A stretch of 50,988 nucleotides of DNA from assembly GCA_029052265.1 (NCBI GenBank), contig JAIDJJ010000328.1, forward strand, positions 1-50,988. Reading direction: 5' to 3'. The DNA comes from Muribaculaceae bacterium (GTDB lineage Bacteria > Bacteroidota > Bacteroidia > Bacteroidales > Muribaculaceae). The notes under the pieces were generated by a model, which saw only the letters and a list, made by a program, of their open reading frames with translations, had not been told where the DNA came from and searched no databases. Every line of letters begins with the position of its first letter. Positions within the stretch are counted from its first letter, which is position 1. Made by a program: the position numbers and the translations under genes. This document shows positions 7,804 through 16,520 of the stretch, piece by piece.

Positions 7804-9759
7804 TCAACGGTGAAGCAGCACGAGAAGGATATTTATATCGGCAGGCGACACACCGGGAATCCTGGATGCCTGCCCGATTGTTGCCGGACGGATCTTGGAG
7901 AGTTTCTGTCTTGCCTCTGTCGACAGCGACAACATTGAATGATAATCGAGGTCTTCGGGGAGCTTGACATATTCAAGACGCTTAGCCTTCTCTGCAAGAT
8001 CTTTTTCCCTGGCTATGTATCCTCCATACTTTATCAGTATCTCTGCCGCTTCCACAATCTCTTCTCTCCGGTCTGCCTCTATCTCCTGTATCCGTTTTTC
8101 AAGCCGGCGGATAATTGCCGCAAGATTCGAGAAATTAAGCTGCGGTCTCTTGAGCAGCTCCACAAGCCTCACAGAAGCCGACAGAGGCGTTGTGCCGAGC
8201 TGTCTGAGCGCATCATTTATCTTGTCGCCCATCTTCACTGTAAACGCCCCACACCACTCTATGAGGGCGTCACGCTCTTTAAGTTTTGAGACCATTGCCT
8301 GATAGCGCCCTTCATCGGCAAGCCCGACTGCATATCCTTTCGGTGTAAGCCTCATGTCTGCATCATCCTGACGCAGCAGTATACGGTATTCAGCACGCGA
8401 CGTGAACATCCTGTATGGCTCGTCAACCCCTTTTGTCACGAGATCGTCGATAAGCACCCCTATATAAGCCTCATCTCTGCCAAGCACCATCGGATCTTTT
8501 CCGGCGGAGCTTCTTGCCGCATTGACACCTGCAACGAGCCCCTGCGCACCAGCCTCCTCATATCCTGTGGTGCCGTTGATCTGTCCGGCAAAATACAATC
8601 CTTCCACAAGCTTTGTCTGAAGATCATGCGTCAACTGGGTGGGATCGAAATAGTCGTATTCTATCGCATAGCCGGGTCTATAGAAATGAACATCCCTTAG
8701 CGCGGGCACTTTCTGCAATGCCGAAAGCTGAACATCCCAGGGCAATGAACTCGAAAAGCCGTTTATATAGAACTCATTGGTGTTCTCCCCTTCAGGCTCC
8801 AAAAACAACTGATGACTTTCCTTGTCGGAGAAGGTCACTATCTTGGTTTCGATACTCGGGCAATAGCGCGGTCCTATACTCTGGATCTGACCGTTGTATA
8901 ACGGGGATGATTCGAGGTTGTCATGAAGGATTTTGTGCGTATCGGGATTCGTGTGGACAATAAAGCAGCTGCGGGGGGAAAGCGTGCGGCACACGTCAGG
9001 AAGGAAGGAGAATTTATGGAAATCTCGTTTCACAAGCTCCACCCTTACCTCTTTTCCGCCATCTTCAACCTCCTCAGCCTTTACAATATCATCTCCGTCC
9101 TGCCGCTCGGCAAGAGAGAAATCTATTGATCGCCCGTCGATACGCGCCGGGGTGCCGGTCTTCATTCTCATCACAGAGAAACCCATCTCTTTCAACTGAT
9201 CTGACAGTCCGGTGGAAGCGGGCTCTGCGATACGTCCTCCTGCTATCTGAGTCGCTCCGAAATGCATCAGACCGTTAAGGAATGTACCGTTTGTAAGCAC
9301 CACTTTTTTGGCTTCGAAAACAAATCCGAGAGCTGTCTTCACTCCCGATATTTTTGTTTTTCCTCCATCGGTGTCGAATGTCAGGCTGCATACCATGTCT
9401 TGGAAAAGATCAAGACGGTCGGTAGTTTCCAGGATATGCCTCCATTCCTTTATATATCGTTCTCGATCAGACTGCACCCGGGGAGACCACACCGCAGGTC
9501 CCTTGGAACGGTTGAGCATCCGGAACTGGATTGCAGTTCGGTCCGCCACAATACCCATCTGTCCGCCTAATGCATCTATTTCCCTGACTATCTGACCTTT
9601 TGCAATACCTCCGACAGCCGGATTGCACGACATCTGCGCCACCCGGTTAAGATCGGATGTGATCAGAAGTGTGGATGCTCCGATACGGGCTGACGCCACA
9701 GCGGCTTCACAGCCGGCATGTCCGGCACCCACGACGATTACATCATATTTGAATTTCAT
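7804..9759 (-). CDS. mnmG: tRNA uridine-5-carboxymethylaminomethyl modification enzyme MnmG (GidA)
   Basis: 651 residues, slightly longer than the common 620-630. The N-terminal FAD-binding motif VIVVGAGHAGCEAA is at residues 8-21, and the MnmG signature CNPAVGGIAKGQIVREIDALGG follows near residue 46. The C-terminal helical domain that contacts MnmE and tRNA ends at SRIPGVSPADINILLVLLHR. With MnmE it installs the carboxymethylaminomethyl group at U34 of certain tRNAs. The gene lies 16 bp after ybeY on the same strand, so the two are probably cotranscribed. The family is often origin-proximal, consistent with the nearby parS-like site. Confidence 0.97.
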   Translation of the reverse strand: MKFKYDVIVVGAGHAGCEAAVASARIGASTLLITSDLNRVAQMSCNPAVGGIAKGQIVREIDALGGQMGIVADRTAIQFRMLNRSKGPAVWSPRVQSDRERYIKEWRHILETTDRLDLFQDMVCSLTFDTDGGKTKISGVKTALGFVFEAKKVVLTNGTFLNGLMHFGATQIAGGRIAEPASTGLSDQLKEMGFSVMRMKTGTPARIDGRSIDFSLAERQDGDDIVKAEEVEDGGKEVRVELVKRDFHKFSFLPDVCRTLSPRSCFIVHTNPDTHKILHDNLESSPLYNGQIQSIGPRYCPSIETKIVTFSDKESHQLFLEPEGENTNEFYINGFSSSLPWDVQLSALQKVPALRDVHFYRPGYAIEYDYFDPTQLTHDLQTKLVEGLYFAGQINGTTGYEEAGAQGLVAGVNAARSSAGKDPMVLGRDEAYIGVLIDDLVTKGVDEPYRMFTSRAEYRILLRQDDADMRLTPKGYAVGLADEGRYQAMVSKLKERDALIEWCGAFTVKMGDKINDALRQLGTTPLSASVRLVELLKRPQLNFSNLAAIIRRLEKRIQEIEADRREEIVEAAEILIKYGGYIAREKDLAEKAKRLEYVKLPEDLDYHSMLSLSTEARQKLSKIRPATIGQASRIPGVSPADINILLVLLHR

Positions 9760-9775
9760 ATTTTCTAATAGCTGC

Positions 9776-10198
9776 TTATTTTATTGTGGACCAGAGCTTG
9801 AGCGCGGCATCTTCATGCGCCTCCATGACCTCCCGCTCACCCGGACCTTTGTCGTCTATCCCACACAGATGAAGAAGACCGTGGGCTACAACTCTCAATA
9901 ATTCAGTCTCGTATGCAACCTTAAGCCCTTCTGCATTGCTTCTGACTGTATCAAGAGATATAAAAAGGTCTCCGCCTACTCTATTACGGTGGGAATAATC
10001 AAACGTGATGATGTCAGTATAATAATCATGGCGCAGGAATGCCCTGTTCACTCTTAGTATTTCCTCATCATCACAAAAGAGATAATTAAGATTGCCGATA
10101 TGCCTGTCGTGCATGGATGCGATTTCTCCGAGCCAACGGCAGACTTTATCAAAATCCAGCTCCGGCATCTCTACATTCTTTGTCTCAAATTCTATCAT
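9776..10198 (-). CDS. ybeY: Endoribonuclease YbeY (16S rRNA 3'-end maturation)
   Basis: 140 residues, normal length. The zinc-site motif HGLLHLCGIDDKG starts at H106 and gives H106 and H110. The third ligand position, a His in the Escherichia coli motif, is Asp (D116); as I recall, Bacteroidota YbeY proteins commonly have Asp there. YbeY takes part in 16S rRNA 3' processing and ribosome quality control. The ATG at 10198 is the only suitable start. An 18-base motif lies only 5 bp upstream of the start and recurs ahead of the kinase gene near 50130. Confidence 0.93.
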   Translation of the reverse strand: MIEFETKNVEMPELDFDKVCRWLGEIASMHDRHIGNLNYLFCDDEEILRVNRAFLRHDYYTDIITFDYSHRNRVGGDLFISLDTVRSNAEGLKVAYETELLRVVAHGLLHLCGIDDKGPGEREVMEAHEDAALKLWSTIK

Positions 10199-10905
10199 AA
10201 TTAAGTTGTTTAAACTTTTTTCGGAGATTGATTTAAATATGGTCTTTTAATTCAAAACACCATTTTCCCAATCTTCGGTCATCTTTTCAGCCGATTCCAA
10301 ACCTTTCACCGGTCGTTTAGCCGGCAAACACCCTACCCTATTCCAGTTTCAAAATCGCCTTAAAATTCGGACGGATCTTGAAAAAGAAAAAATTCAAATC
10401 ACTTCAATAAACAAATTTCAAGACCTTGGATAAAAACAAGTGTCCTGACAAAAGAAGCTATTTAAACTTCAATGCAAAAATACAAAAAAAACGGTCATCC
10501 ACAATCTCCATAATCAAATTTATTACGCACACGTCAATTTTGAAGCGACATCAATGAACATTGGCTAAATTTTCCCAAAATTCAATTTTTCTGTAATAAA
10601 ATACGAATCAGTCAATAACTTCCATTACAAACTGAGCACAAGCACATTACATCCAATTTTAGCAAATTTAAGCGGCATGAGATTTAAATATTATAAGATT
10701 TACAGGTATTTGACCACAATTTTAACAATCTCAATTCTCACTATCAGGCAAATTTTCTCCCAAATCACCAGAATTAATTTTGTTCAGGTAAAATTCTCGC
10801 ACAATTTATAATGCATTTTATAATTTAACATCAAACTCAGACCTTATGAAATTTTTTGACACAAGGTTAAGCGCGCTGTAAGAGTGTGTTTACTTTTGGC
10901 ATAAG
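10199..10905. other. Long AT-rich intergenic region
   Basis: The divergent gap between ybeY and the ATPase gene is 894 bp. Its first 700 bases are AT-rich, with no convincing gene on either strand, no tRNA and no tandem repeat. The 18-base motif AAGTTGTTTAAACTTTTT is at 10203-10220. The large inverted repeat and a promoter that follow are listed separately. Confidence 0.6.
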
Positions 10906-11023
10906 TTAAGATTTAGAAAGAGTTTTTGAGGTTGTTTTGAGACTGAGTGAAGGAGTTATGGGGTTCCATAACGACTGAATGAAGGCTTAAAACAAGCCAA
11001 AAAGACTTCTAAAGATTTCTTAA
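10906..11023. repeat. Large imperfect inverted repeat upstream of the AAA-ATPase gene
   Basis: The left arm (about 10906-10961) and right arm (about 10966-11023) are imperfect inverse copies around a 4-base loop. Well matched blocks are the outer TTAAG/CTTAA, an inner T5/A5 and TTGTTTT/AAAACAA, and TTATGG/CCATAA at the centre. The arms also carry a direct repeat, GACTGAGTGAAGG at 10941-10953 and GACTGAATGAAGG at 10973-10985. The RNA could fold into one long hairpin. It resembles a MITE or a transposon-derived element, but I cannot name it. Confidence 0.55.
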
Positions 11024-11035
11024 TGTTAAACTTAA

Positions 11036-11066
11036 TTGCAGAAAAGAGATGTAGTTATTATCTTTG
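11036..11066 (+). promoter_or_regulatory. Bacteroidota-type promoter of the AAA-ATPase gene
   Basis: The -7 element TATCTTTG at 11059-11066 fits TAnnTTTG exactly. A TTGC at 11036-11039, 19 bp upstream, serves as a -33-like element. The start codon at 11093 is 26 bp downstream, leaving a short leader. Confidence 0.6.
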
Positions 11067-11092
11067 TAAAATAAAACCAACCGCGCGAAGAT

Positions 11093-12421
11093 ATGAAGAC
11101 TCAAAGATTTCCCGTCGGCATTGAGACTTTTTCCATCATCAGGGAAGATGGGTTTGTTTATGTCGACAAGACTGAATACATACATCAGCTTGTTTCCGAC
11201 AGCGGGCTATATTTCCTGAGCCGTCCAAGACGATTCGGGAAAAGCCTTCTTCTTTCCACCATCGAGGCGTTCTTTACCGGCAGACGCGAGCTTTTTAAAG
11301 GTCTCGCCATAGATTCATACAACCATTCCTGGGAAAGACATCCGGTGTTCCGTCTTAATTTCGTCAATGCCGCCCTATCGTCCGTCGACGGACTGAAATC
11401 ATTGATGCATTCTTATCTTTGCAGCTGGGAAAGTAAATATGGCATCACGGACACCGGTTTCGACTATCCACAAAGATTCCAGAGATGCATCGAGGCAGCC
11501 GTGAACTGTACAGGTAAAAAGGCTGTAATCCTGATTGACGAATACGACAAGGCTCTTGTTTCTTCATTAGATGACGCTGAGCTTAACGGGCAATTCCGCG
11601 CATTTTTAAAACCTATATACGGCACTCTTAAGGCTGCCGGGGCTCATATACGCTTTGCCCTGATCACAGGCGTGAGCCGCTTTTCAAGACTAAGCATTTT
11701 CAGCGATATAAACAATCTTTCCGACATATCCTTCTCTGACAGATTTGCCGCCATCTGTGGAATAACTGAAGAAGAAATGCTGACACAATGCCAAGGGGGA
11801 ATCCGGGAACTTGCAGAATACATGGGAGTGGATTATTCCCACATGACACAGATCCTTAAGAGGCAATACGACGGCTACCATTTCACCCCGGAGTGTCCCG
11901 ACATATACAACCCATTCAGCCTCTTTTCTGCTTTCCAGCTGAAGGCTATCGATAATTATTGGTTTGCCACCGGCACTCCGACCTTCCTTATAAGGTCGCT
12001 GAGAAACAGCGGCACTTATCTCCCTGACCTCCTGCATAATGAGGCAGATGTGACAGAACTCTCCGATATCGATTCCTATCAAAGTTCTGCAATTGGATTG
12101 CTTTTCCAAACCGGATATCTTACAATAAAGAGGTTTGATCCTGACTATCAGACCTATTTATTGGGATTGCCTAATCTTGAGGTTGCCAACGGCTTTTTTA
12201 AAGACCTCCTGCCGGAATATATGGACACTTCCAAAAGCGCAGGGTTCAAGGAGATCAGAGCTTTTATAAAAGACGTAAAGGAAGGAGATCCGGAGTCGTT
12301 CATTATCCGGCTGCAAAGCTTCCTTGCAGACATCCCGTACGAAAATCTCCTTCTCTTCCACAACCCGCAATATCGACCGCTGGGTAATACTTTGATATCC
12401 AATAATTATCACACATTATAA
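11093..12421 (+). CDS. AAA-ATPase-like protein (PF09820 type) that has lost its C-terminal PD-(D/E)XK nuclease domain
   Basis: 442 residues. The N-terminus is typical of the Bacteroidota AAA-ATPase/PD-(D/E)XK family: a modified Walker A, FLSRPRRFGKSLLLS, with K50 and S51, and a Walker B, AVILIDEYDKAL, with D149 and E150. Full-length relatives continue after a FLADIPYD-like motif into a nuclease domain (PF08011 type) and reach about 520 residues. Here FLADIPYE is followed by 24 unrelated residues and a stop. The missing domain's last residues (ISFSSTTRNIDRWVIL then stop, 12345-12395) are present in another frame, so an internal deletion caused the truncation. The family's function is not established. 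Treat as a probable non-functional allele. Confidence 0.85.
   Translation: MKTQRFPVGIETFSIIREDGFVYVDKTEYIHQLVSDSGLYFLSRPRRFGKSLLLSTIEAFFTGRRELFKGLAIDSYNHSWERHPVFRLNFVNAALSSVDGLKSLMHSYLCSWESKYGITDTGFDYPQRFQRCIEAAVNCTGKKAVILIDEYDKALVSSLDDAELNGQFRAFLKPIYGTLKAAGAHIRFALITGVSRFSRLSIFSDINNLSDISFSDRFAAICGITEEEMLTQCQGGIRELAEYMGVDYSHMTQILKRQYDGYHFTPECPDIYNPFSLFSAFQLKAIDNYWFATGTPTFLIRSLRNSGTYLPDLLHNEADVTELSDIDSYQSSAIGLLFQTGYLTIKRFDPDYQTYLLGLPNLEVANGFFKDLLPEYMDTSKSAGFKEIRAFIKDVKEGDPESFIIRLQSFLADIPYENLLLFHNPQYRPLGNTLISNNYHTL
12342..12395 (+). pseudogene. Out-of-frame remnant of the lost nuclease domain's C-terminus
   Basis: In the frame starting at 12342 the sequence reads K-ISFSSTTRNIDRWVIL and stops at 12393-12395. 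From memory this matches the usual end of PF08011-type nuclease domains (VxFSSETRNIDEWxI). It overlaps the current ATPase reading frame in a different phase and marks the right side of the deletion. Confidence 0.65.
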
Positions 12422-12433
12422 ATATATACAATC

Positions 12434-13294
12434 ATGAAATCATTTCTTCTGACTTTATTAGTTTTCTTGGCTATCCCCATCAAAACATATGCACAATATT
12501 TCATTCTTCCTGAAGAGGATAGCGAGAGTTGTAGAGGAAAATCAAAAGTAGCTAAAACTGTTGTTATAGACACTGCTAAACATGAAATTATCTACCTCCA
12601 TAGTTACAAAGACAAAAATATTGAGCAGATAAAAACAGATTATGAAATGCTGACCCTCGGAAATAAATTCAGATGGTATGGAGGATATGCTAATTATCAA
12701 CTTGATTCAATCCAACGCAAAGACCCAGAACTGATAATCCAAATGTCAGGAAATGAGTATGCCAAATTCAGGAGTAAATACAAAACTATTAATGATGAAT
12801 TAACCATACATATTGAAGATTCCGTTATCAACTATTACGGAAAGGTTTTTATAAACTATTTCAAATATCAAGAACCGCTACCAAAGTTTAAATGGAACCT
12901 TGAAGATGAATCCATGGAAATTATGGGATATGAATGCTATAAAGCAACAACAAGATGGAGAGGTCGCGATTGGACTGCATGGTATTGTGATATACCTGTA
13001 AGTGGGGGACCTTGGAAATTTAACGGTCTCCCTGGATTGATCCTCAGACTTGAAGATGCTGAAAGAACGCACGTCTTTGAAGCGATACAAACGAAAAACG
13101 ATATTTATAATTTCGGATATAAGAAAAGGTCGCATAGCAAAACTACAAGAGTAAAGTATAATGAGGCTTTAAAGGATTATAAAGAGAATTCCCGAAAAAT
13201 TTTGCAAAATTCCGGGATGGTTAAATATACAACGGAGGAAATTGAAAAATACAATCACAGTAAGTTTTTCTTCGCTCCTATCGAACTGGAATAA
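12434..13294 (+). CDS. GLPGLI family protein (exported)
   Basis: 286 residues. A signal peptide (MKSFLLTLLVFLAIPIKTYAQ) is followed by a beta-rich domain, with the family motif GLPGLI at residues 198-203 in the context WYCDIPVSGGPWKFNGLPGLIL. The family is found in Bacteroidota, its biochemical role is unknown, and it is commonly encoded beside a carboxypeptidase-regulatory-domain outer-membrane barrel, as here (61 bp to the next gene). The pair may form an envelope complex or an export system; that is inference. The gene is more AT-rich than its neighbours, in line with accessory or transferred DNA. Confidence 0.85.
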   Translation: MKSFLLTLLVFLAIPIKTYAQYFILPEEDSESCRGKSKVAKTVVIDTAKHEIIYLHSYKDKNIEQIKTDYEMLTLGNKFRWYGGYANYQLDSIQRKDPELIIQMSGNEYAKFRSKYKTINDELTIHIEDSVINYYGKVFINYFKYQEPLPKFKWNLEDESMEIMGYECYKATTRWRGRDWTAWYCDIPVSGGPWKFNGLPGLILRLEDAERTHVFEAIQTKNDIYNFGYKKRSHSKTTRVKYNEALKDYKENSRKILQNSGMVKYTTEEIEKYNHSKFFFAPIELE

Positions 13295-13310
13295 GTTGAC
13301 AACAACAGGA

Positions 13311-13330
13311 ATTTATGTGTTTGCATAAAT
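13311..13330. repeat. Small hairpin between the GLPGLI gene and the barrel gene
   Basis: ATTTATG at 13311-13317 and CATAAAT at 13324-13330 form a 7-bp stem with a 6-base loop in the 61-bp gap. It may attenuate read-through between the two genes, but it is weak. Confidence 0.3.
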
Positions 13331-13355
13331 TGTATTGTAATAAATCTTTTGGGAA

Positions 13356-15929
13356 ATGAGACACGCTTTGCTGACGATATTGCTTCTGTTTATCTTTGAC
13401 TGCACGGCTCAGATCGCAGTCACAGGGACTGTGTATGATTCCGAAAAGCATCCCGCCGGCGGCGTTATCGTAAGGCTGTATGTCGATGGAAAACCAAAGG
13501 CTTTCGCCACTTCCGCGAAAGACGGCTCATTTTCTCTAAAAACAGCATCCCCGGGAAAAGAGATGTATCTGAAGTTTCTGTCTCAAAACCACGAGACATT
13601 GGATATGCCTCTGACCGATTTTAAAGCCCCTGTCACGGCTTATCTTAAGGAAAAGGCATTCGTCCTTGAGGAAGTGACCGTAAAGGCTCCTGACCGCCGT
13701 ATTAAGGGCGACACGATTGTCTATGACGTAGCTGCCATGTCTAAGAAAGGAGACCGCTCGATCGAGGATGTGATCAAACGCCTCCCCGGAATTCAGGTAG
13801 ACGACCAGGGCGGAATCTCCTACGACGGAAAGAGCATAAAGCATTTCTACATAGAGGATATGGACCTTATGGGGAGGAATTATGCGGTGGCTTCGCGCAG
13901 CATAAACCCTGCCGACATATCGACGGTGAGTGTCTATGAACGCCATCAGGACAAGAAAATCCTGCAAGGCAGGGAAGATTCCGACAAGGCATCGCTCAAC
14001 CTTACGCTCAAGAAAGGAAGGATGCTGAAACCGATCGGCTATATGAGCGGAGGTGCGGGCGCGGAGGCGGGCGACGGCCTATTGTGGTCCGGCGATCTCT
14101 ACGGAATGCTGATCTCCCCTAAAAACCAAACCATTATTTCTGCAAAAGGGAACAATGACGGACATACTTTCGGATCTCGCAAGGGAGAGGACGCGATACA
14201 AGTCTTTTCTCCAGCCCCGTTCGGAGAACCGTCAATAAAACATGACCGCTTTGTCGACAACAAGTCGGCTTTCGCATCAGCAAACACCCTTGTGAAACTG
14301 AATAAAGATCTGACCGTAAAAATAAACTCCTCATACAGTTATAATAACGAACGTTTCAACGGACTGACCGTGACAGAATACCTTAATCCGGATTCGGAAG
14401 ATATATTGTATTCTGAATCTGTGGGCAACGATCTCGGTTATCAGAACATAGGGGTAAGCGCAAACATCGAAAACAATTCCACTAAATTTTATTTTTCCGA
14501 CACATTCGACTTCAACGGAAACTTCAGCCGCAATTCATACGGCATCGATGCCTCTGCCTTGTTCAATCAGAATCTGAAATCGGACAACTATAAGTTTTCC
14601 AACATTCTGAAAACAATGATCAACTCCGGAGAACGGATTTTTCAGATAAATTCCGAGACAAGATACAACAACTCCCCTTTGGGAGTGATGACCGCACGCA
14701 ACATTACAGACGATGCCGACGCCGTTTCGCAGGGTGTAAAAATGCGCTCTTTTTTCAACCGCGAAAGCACTGCCCTGTCGTGGTACCTAAAAAACGACAT
14801 CTCGGTTGGCACATCCCTCTCTTTTGAAATAAATCACGACTCCTTCTCCTCGTCTGCCGTAATACCCGGCAAGGACGACAGGAGAAACGACCTTTCCGGA
14901 TGGAGCATCGTCACCGGAGCCGAGCCTTTCTTCAAATGCAACATCTTGGGGGTGTCATGGAAAACCTCTTTACCTTTAAACTTATACAATCTCAGATATA
15001 GGGATATAATCACGGCGGATGTAAACAGGTTCAACAGGCTGCTTGTGGATTTCAACACATCCTTTTCAAAAAGAATAAACCAGCAGAATCATTTCTCAAT
15101 CTCTTTGGGGAGGAAAAACGAAGTGGGAGACATACGCGATTTTATCGATTCTCCGGTGTACACCACGTTCCGAAATTCCAGCACAATGGGTTCAGGCAAT
15201 CTCAAGAGGAGCCGCAACGATTTTGTGAGGGGGGCATATTCCTACCGTAATATACTTGAGGGACTTTATCTGACCGCCCAGATGTCGTATAAGAAAGTCA
15301 ATTACAACACCATTTCAATAAAAGACGTGAGTTCGTCGGGCACTTCGAGTTCTCTGGCAAACTCCAACAGCAACAGCGATCTGTTCACGGTCATTTTCAA
15401 CGGATCCAAAGACATAAGAAGCCTGAACACCACTTTCTATCTTACCGGCAACGCGATCTGGCAGCAAAGGGAAAGCATCCGGTCGTCTGTCAAGGTAAAC
15501 ACCAACAGCTCAGTCTATTTTGTCAGCGGGAAAGTGGAGACTTATCAATTTGCCAACATCCTGATGTTGTCGGCAAATGCCTCCTACACGACCCAGACAC
15601 AAACTTTTGGCGGTCTGCTCCCAAAAAACTCTACCAACAATCTCTCGATTTCAGGGAAAGCGGCTGTCTTTCCGGTAAAGAATATGGAAATATTTTATCT
15701 GATAGATTCTTTCCGTGTGAAACTCGGTGAAAACAACTACAAGAACAATACTTTCATGGACGCGGGCATCAAATATTCGATGCGCAGACTTGATCTTGAA
15801 CTATCCGCGCGCAATCTGACCGACATGAGAAATTACAGCTACACGCTGTATCATGACATGGACATCACCTACTCCTCTTATACACTGCGACCTTTCGAGA
15901 TCATCCTCTCCGCCAAATTCAGATTCTAA
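13356..15929 (+). CDS. Outer-membrane beta-barrel protein with N-terminal carboxypeptidase-regulatory-like domain (TonB-dependent-receptor-like)
   Basis: 857 residues. A signal peptide (about 1-18) precedes a carboxypeptidase-D regulatory-like domain (about 20-95: VTGTVYDSEKHPAGGVIVRLY), then LEEVTVKAP, a plug-like region (SIEDVIKRLPGIQVDDQGGISYDGKSI, about 135-165) and a long stretch of alternating beta strands. The chain ends in Phe within a last strand (EIILSAKFRF), as expected of a barrel inserted by BAM. It is the usual partner of the upstream GLPGLI protein. Any ligand is unknown. No TonB box is obvious, so it is safest to call it TonB-receptor-like. Confidence 0.85.
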   Translation: MRHALLTILLLFIFDCTAQIAVTGTVYDSEKHPAGGVIVRLYVDGKPKAFATSAKDGSFSLKTASPGKEMYLKFLSQNHETLDMPLTDFKAPVTAYLKEKAFVLEEVTVKAPDRRIKGDTIVYDVAAMSKKGDRSIEDVIKRLPGIQVDDQGGISYDGKSIKHFYIEDMDLMGRNYAVASRSINPADISTVSVYERHQDKKILQGREDSDKASLNLTLKKGRMLKPIGYMSGGAGAEAGDGLLWSGDLYGMLISPKNQTIISAKGNNDGHTFGSRKGEDAIQVFSPAPFGEPSIKHDRFVDNKSAFASANTLVKLNKDLTVKINSSYSYNNERFNGLTVTEYLNPDSEDILYSESVGNDLGYQNIGVSANIENNSTKFYFSDTFDFNGNFSRNSYGIDASALFNQNLKSDNYKFSNILKTMINSGERIFQINSETRYNNSPLGVMTARNITDDADAVSQGVKMRSFFNRESTALSWYLKNDISVGTSLSFEINHDSFSSSAVIPGKDDRRNDLSGWSIVTGAEPFFKCNILGVSWKTSLPLNLYNLRYRDIITADVNRFNRLLVDFNTSFSKRINQQNHFSISLGRKNEVGDIRDFIDSPVYTTFRNSSTMGSGNLKRSRNDFVRGAYSYRNILEGLYLTAQMSYKKVNYNTISIKDVSSSGTSSSLANSNSNSDLFTVIFNGSKDIRSLNTTFYLTGNAIWQQRESIRSSVKVNTNSSVYFVSGKVETYQFANILMLSANASYTTQTQTFGGLLPKNSTNNLSISGKAAVFPVKNMEIFYLIDSFRVKLGENNYKNNTFMDAGIKYSMRRLDLELSARNLTDMRNYSYTLYHDMDITYSSYTLRPFEIILSAKFRF

Positions 15930-15996
15930 GAGCATATAACGTCCGCGAGTCCGCAGGAGATCTCTACACGCGAAGACTTACGTAACAAAAACCTCC

Positions 15997-16023
15997 CGCA
16001 GAGGCGCAGAGGACTCGCAGAGG
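15997..16023 (+). repeat. Triple CGCAGAGG repeat
   Basis: CGCAGAGG occurs at 15997-16004, 16005-16012 and 16016-16023, the last separated by 3 bp. It lies in the non-coding gap after the barrel gene and before a decayed gene. It may be part of a dispersed repeat family. Confidence 0.5.
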
Positions 16024-16049
16024 TGATTTTCATAGCACCTACAATCTCA

Positions 16050-16440
16050 ATATCTCCTGATCGACAATATCTCTATTTTCCAGAACCAAATAAACAAAAA
16101 ATAACCGTAAACGCGGACATGCAAAAGATATCCGCTCAATCCGCCACCTACTATCCATCTTCCAAGGTAAAGAAAAGCGCAGACAGCGCCATCGACCTCC
16201 TAAAAAGAAAACTCATGGAACCTCTCGCTGAACGCGAAAAATGTTTTCAGAAACGATTATTTCGCACAAAAAGTTTTCCTTTCAACTCCCGATTATGGAA
16301 ACATACAGGATTTCCGACTGCCGTCATACCACGCAGCACTGGAAATTTCAGCGTCCTACACATTCGGATACGGTAAGAAAGTAGCAAGCCGCAACGAGAT
16401 CGGAGAACAATGGGGAGCATCCTCCGCAATCTTGAAATGA
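16050..16440 (+). pseudogene. Decayed C-terminal remnant of a second outer-membrane beta-barrel protein
   Basis: Two reading frames carry barrel-like sequence. Up to about 16210, one frame reads SAQSATYYPSSKVKKSADS and DLLKRK. From about 16209, a second frame reads NSWNLSLNAKNVFRNDYFAQ and then ALEISASYTFGYGKKV, ending GASSAILK at a TGA (16438-16440). The final part is typical of Bacteroidota barrel C-termini with a FGYGKKV motif. The frame change, lack of a start and loss of everything upstream show a pseudogene. It does not match the C-terminus of the intact barrel at 13356-15929, so it derives from another gene. Confidence 0.75.
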
Positions 16441-16520
16441 CCTCTCCGGAAGGTTACAAAATACCGTTATTCCCCTCTCCCGCCACGTAATAAGAGCCCT
16501 CATGACGCGTTTATTATCCA

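Noticed and set aside
10199..10905. Possible hidden small gene or replication origin in the long AT-rich gap
   Set aside because: No coding frame, no DnaA-box cluster and no tandem iterons were seen; only the shared 18-base motif stands out.
15997..16023. CRISPR-like repeats
   Set aside because: Units are only 8 bases without spacers of regular length; no cas gene is present.
16023..16376. A 117-residue open frame starting with GTG
   Set aside because: Only its middle part looks like barrel protein, and the similarity then jumps to another frame; it is part of a pseudogene, not a gene.
11093..16440. A new defence island built on the ATPase, GLPGLI and barrel genes
   Set aside because: The ATPase has lost its nuclease domain by deletion, and the other two belong to a known envelope gene pair; nothing links them functionally.
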